Assembly: GCA_002779595.1 (NCBI GenBank)
Contig: PEWF01000105.1
Span: 1 to 12,292 of the forward strand
Reading direction: 5' to 3'
Length of the DNA stretch: 12,292 nucleotides
From: an archaeon CG07_land_8_20_14_0_80_38_8
GTDB lineage: Archaea > Nanobdellota > Nanobdellia > Tiddalikarchaeales > Tiddalikarchaeaceae
The notes under the pieces are model-generated. The model was not told the origin of the DNA, made no database searches, and saw only the letters and a program-made list of their open reading frames with translations. The first letter of the stretch is position 1. Each line of letters begins with the position of its first letter. Below, piece after piece: positions 11,804 through 12,292 of the stretch. The translations under genes were made by a program, and so were the position numbers.

Positions 11804-11829
11804 AGTATTCATTTAATGAATACTTTTTT
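11804..11829 (+). terminator. Hairpin plus T-run after the DUF4870-like operon
   Basis: Perfect 10-nt arms AGTATTCATT and AATGAATACT are separated by one T (in practice about an 8-bp stem with a 5-nt loop), followed by six T. It starts one base after the stop codon. This is the layout of an intrinsic terminator, unusual for archaea, where a T-tract alone usually suffices. The palindrome could instead bind a regulator of the next gene, whose ATG lies 34 nt downstream. Confidence 0.6.
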
Positions 11830-11857
11830 ATTCTTTTAATTATTTTATTATTTTTTA

Positions 11858-12292
11858 ATGAGGTTATCCTTTAATGAAAGCATTGAATTGCTGAAAAATG
11901 CAGGCGCTCATGAGAGCGTGATTAACCACTGCTTAATGGTGAGCAGGAAAAGCGCAGAAATAGCAGAGAAGATACTGAAGAACGGATACAAAGTTAATGT
12001 TAAATTGTGCCAGATTGGAGGCTTACTGCATGATATTGGCAGGGCTAAAACTCACACTATTTTTCACGGCGTTGAAGGCGCTGAATTGCTAAAAGATTAT
12101 CCTGAATTGGCAAGTATTGCAAAAAGGCATATTGGAGGGGGAATTACTGAGAAAGAGGCAGTAATTATTGGACTGCCTGCTGAAGATTACCAGCCAGTAA
12201 CTTTGGAGGAAAAAATCGTATGCTATGCTGACAAATTAGTTCAGGGCGAGAAATTTGCAGACAGCGCTGATGATGAAATCAAGAAGTTAAGC
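11858..12292 (+). CDS. HD-domain (HDIG) hydrolase, TIGR00295-like, 3' truncated by the window edge
   Basis: The first 145 residues are present and the frame is open to the last base. Metal-binding residues of the HD phosphohydrolase fold are visible: H24 (ESVINHCLMVSRKS), H58-D59 in GGLLHDIGRA, H70 or H91 (KRHIGGG) and D125 in VCYADKLV. Helical text such as AEIAEKILKNGYKVNVKLCQIGGLLHDIG matches the archaeal family TIGR00295, about 160-170 aa, which is uncharacterised. Other HD proteins hydrolyse nucleotides or phosphate esters. Only about 20 residues should be missing. No Shine-Dalgarno site is seen; T-rich DNA at 11824-11830 may serve as the TATA region. Confidence 0.85.
   Translation, partial: MRLSFNESIELLKNAGAHESVINHCLMVSRKSAEIAEKILKNGYKVNVKLCQIGGLLHDIGRAKTHTIFHGVEGAELLKDYPELASIAKRHIGGGITEKEAVIIGLPAEDYQPVTLEEKIVCYADKLVQGEKFADSADDEIKKLS

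Noticed and set aside
1..12292. CRISPR array or other long tandem repeat
   Set aside because: No regularly spaced repeat units were found; the only notable repeats are the 17-nt tRNA end, the 26-nt DUF4870 core and simple A/T runs.

Overview
The window looks like a piece of an AT-rich archaeal genome, most likely a small-genome lineage of the DPANN type (Woesearchaeota-like is my best guess; this is inference). The evidence is archaeal. Most first-of-operon genes have a TTTTAAA-type TATA element centred 28-30 nt before the ATG, which is the spacing for leaderless transcripts. Genes inside operons instead carry GGTGA-type Shine-Dalgarno sites. There is a candidate ribosomal protein eL41, a tungsten-type aldehyde:ferredoxin oxidoreductase, a TIGR00295-type HD protein, COG1361-type surface domains and a tRNA-Leu without encoded CCA. 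No bacterial -35/-10 pattern or phage structural gene is visible.

Layout. Positions 1-2621 hold an ABC export/lipoprotein-release type operon: the 3' part of an ATPase, a secreted and C-terminally anchored COG1361-like protein, and a MacB/FtsX-type permease. Positions 2664-3479 hold a tiny doubtful ORF and a seven-helix membrane protein resembling a duplicated lycopene cyclase (CarR) domain. A DEAD-box helicase (3468-4658, minus) converges on it and is divergent from two glycosyltransferases, GT2 (4782-5468) and GT4 (5503-6894). These probably act on membrane glycolipids or surface glycans. Next come a 38-residue eL41 candidate, a cysteine-containing unknown protein and tRNA-Leu(GAG).

The most interesting stretch is 7640-8234. 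The last 17 nt of tRNA-Leu are repeated exactly 578 nt downstream. The interval holds only an AbrB-type antitoxin/RelE-type toxin operon, transcribed toward the tRNA, with a perfect palindrome at its expected transcription start. This looks like a tRNA-targeted insertion reduced to a toxin-antitoxin cassette without an integrase.

Beyond it are an unknown 108-aa protein, a 94-aa ferritin-like protein that closely resembles the encapsulin-cargo (EncFtn/Flp) domain but has no shell gene nearby, and a very lysine-rich 78-aa protein. A minus-strand aldehyde:ferredoxin oxidoreductase follows, then a two-gene operon of Tic20/DUF4870-like membrane proteins. A hairpin plus T-run and the start of an HD-domain hydrolase close the window. 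Calls come from motif recognition by eye; no database search was run.
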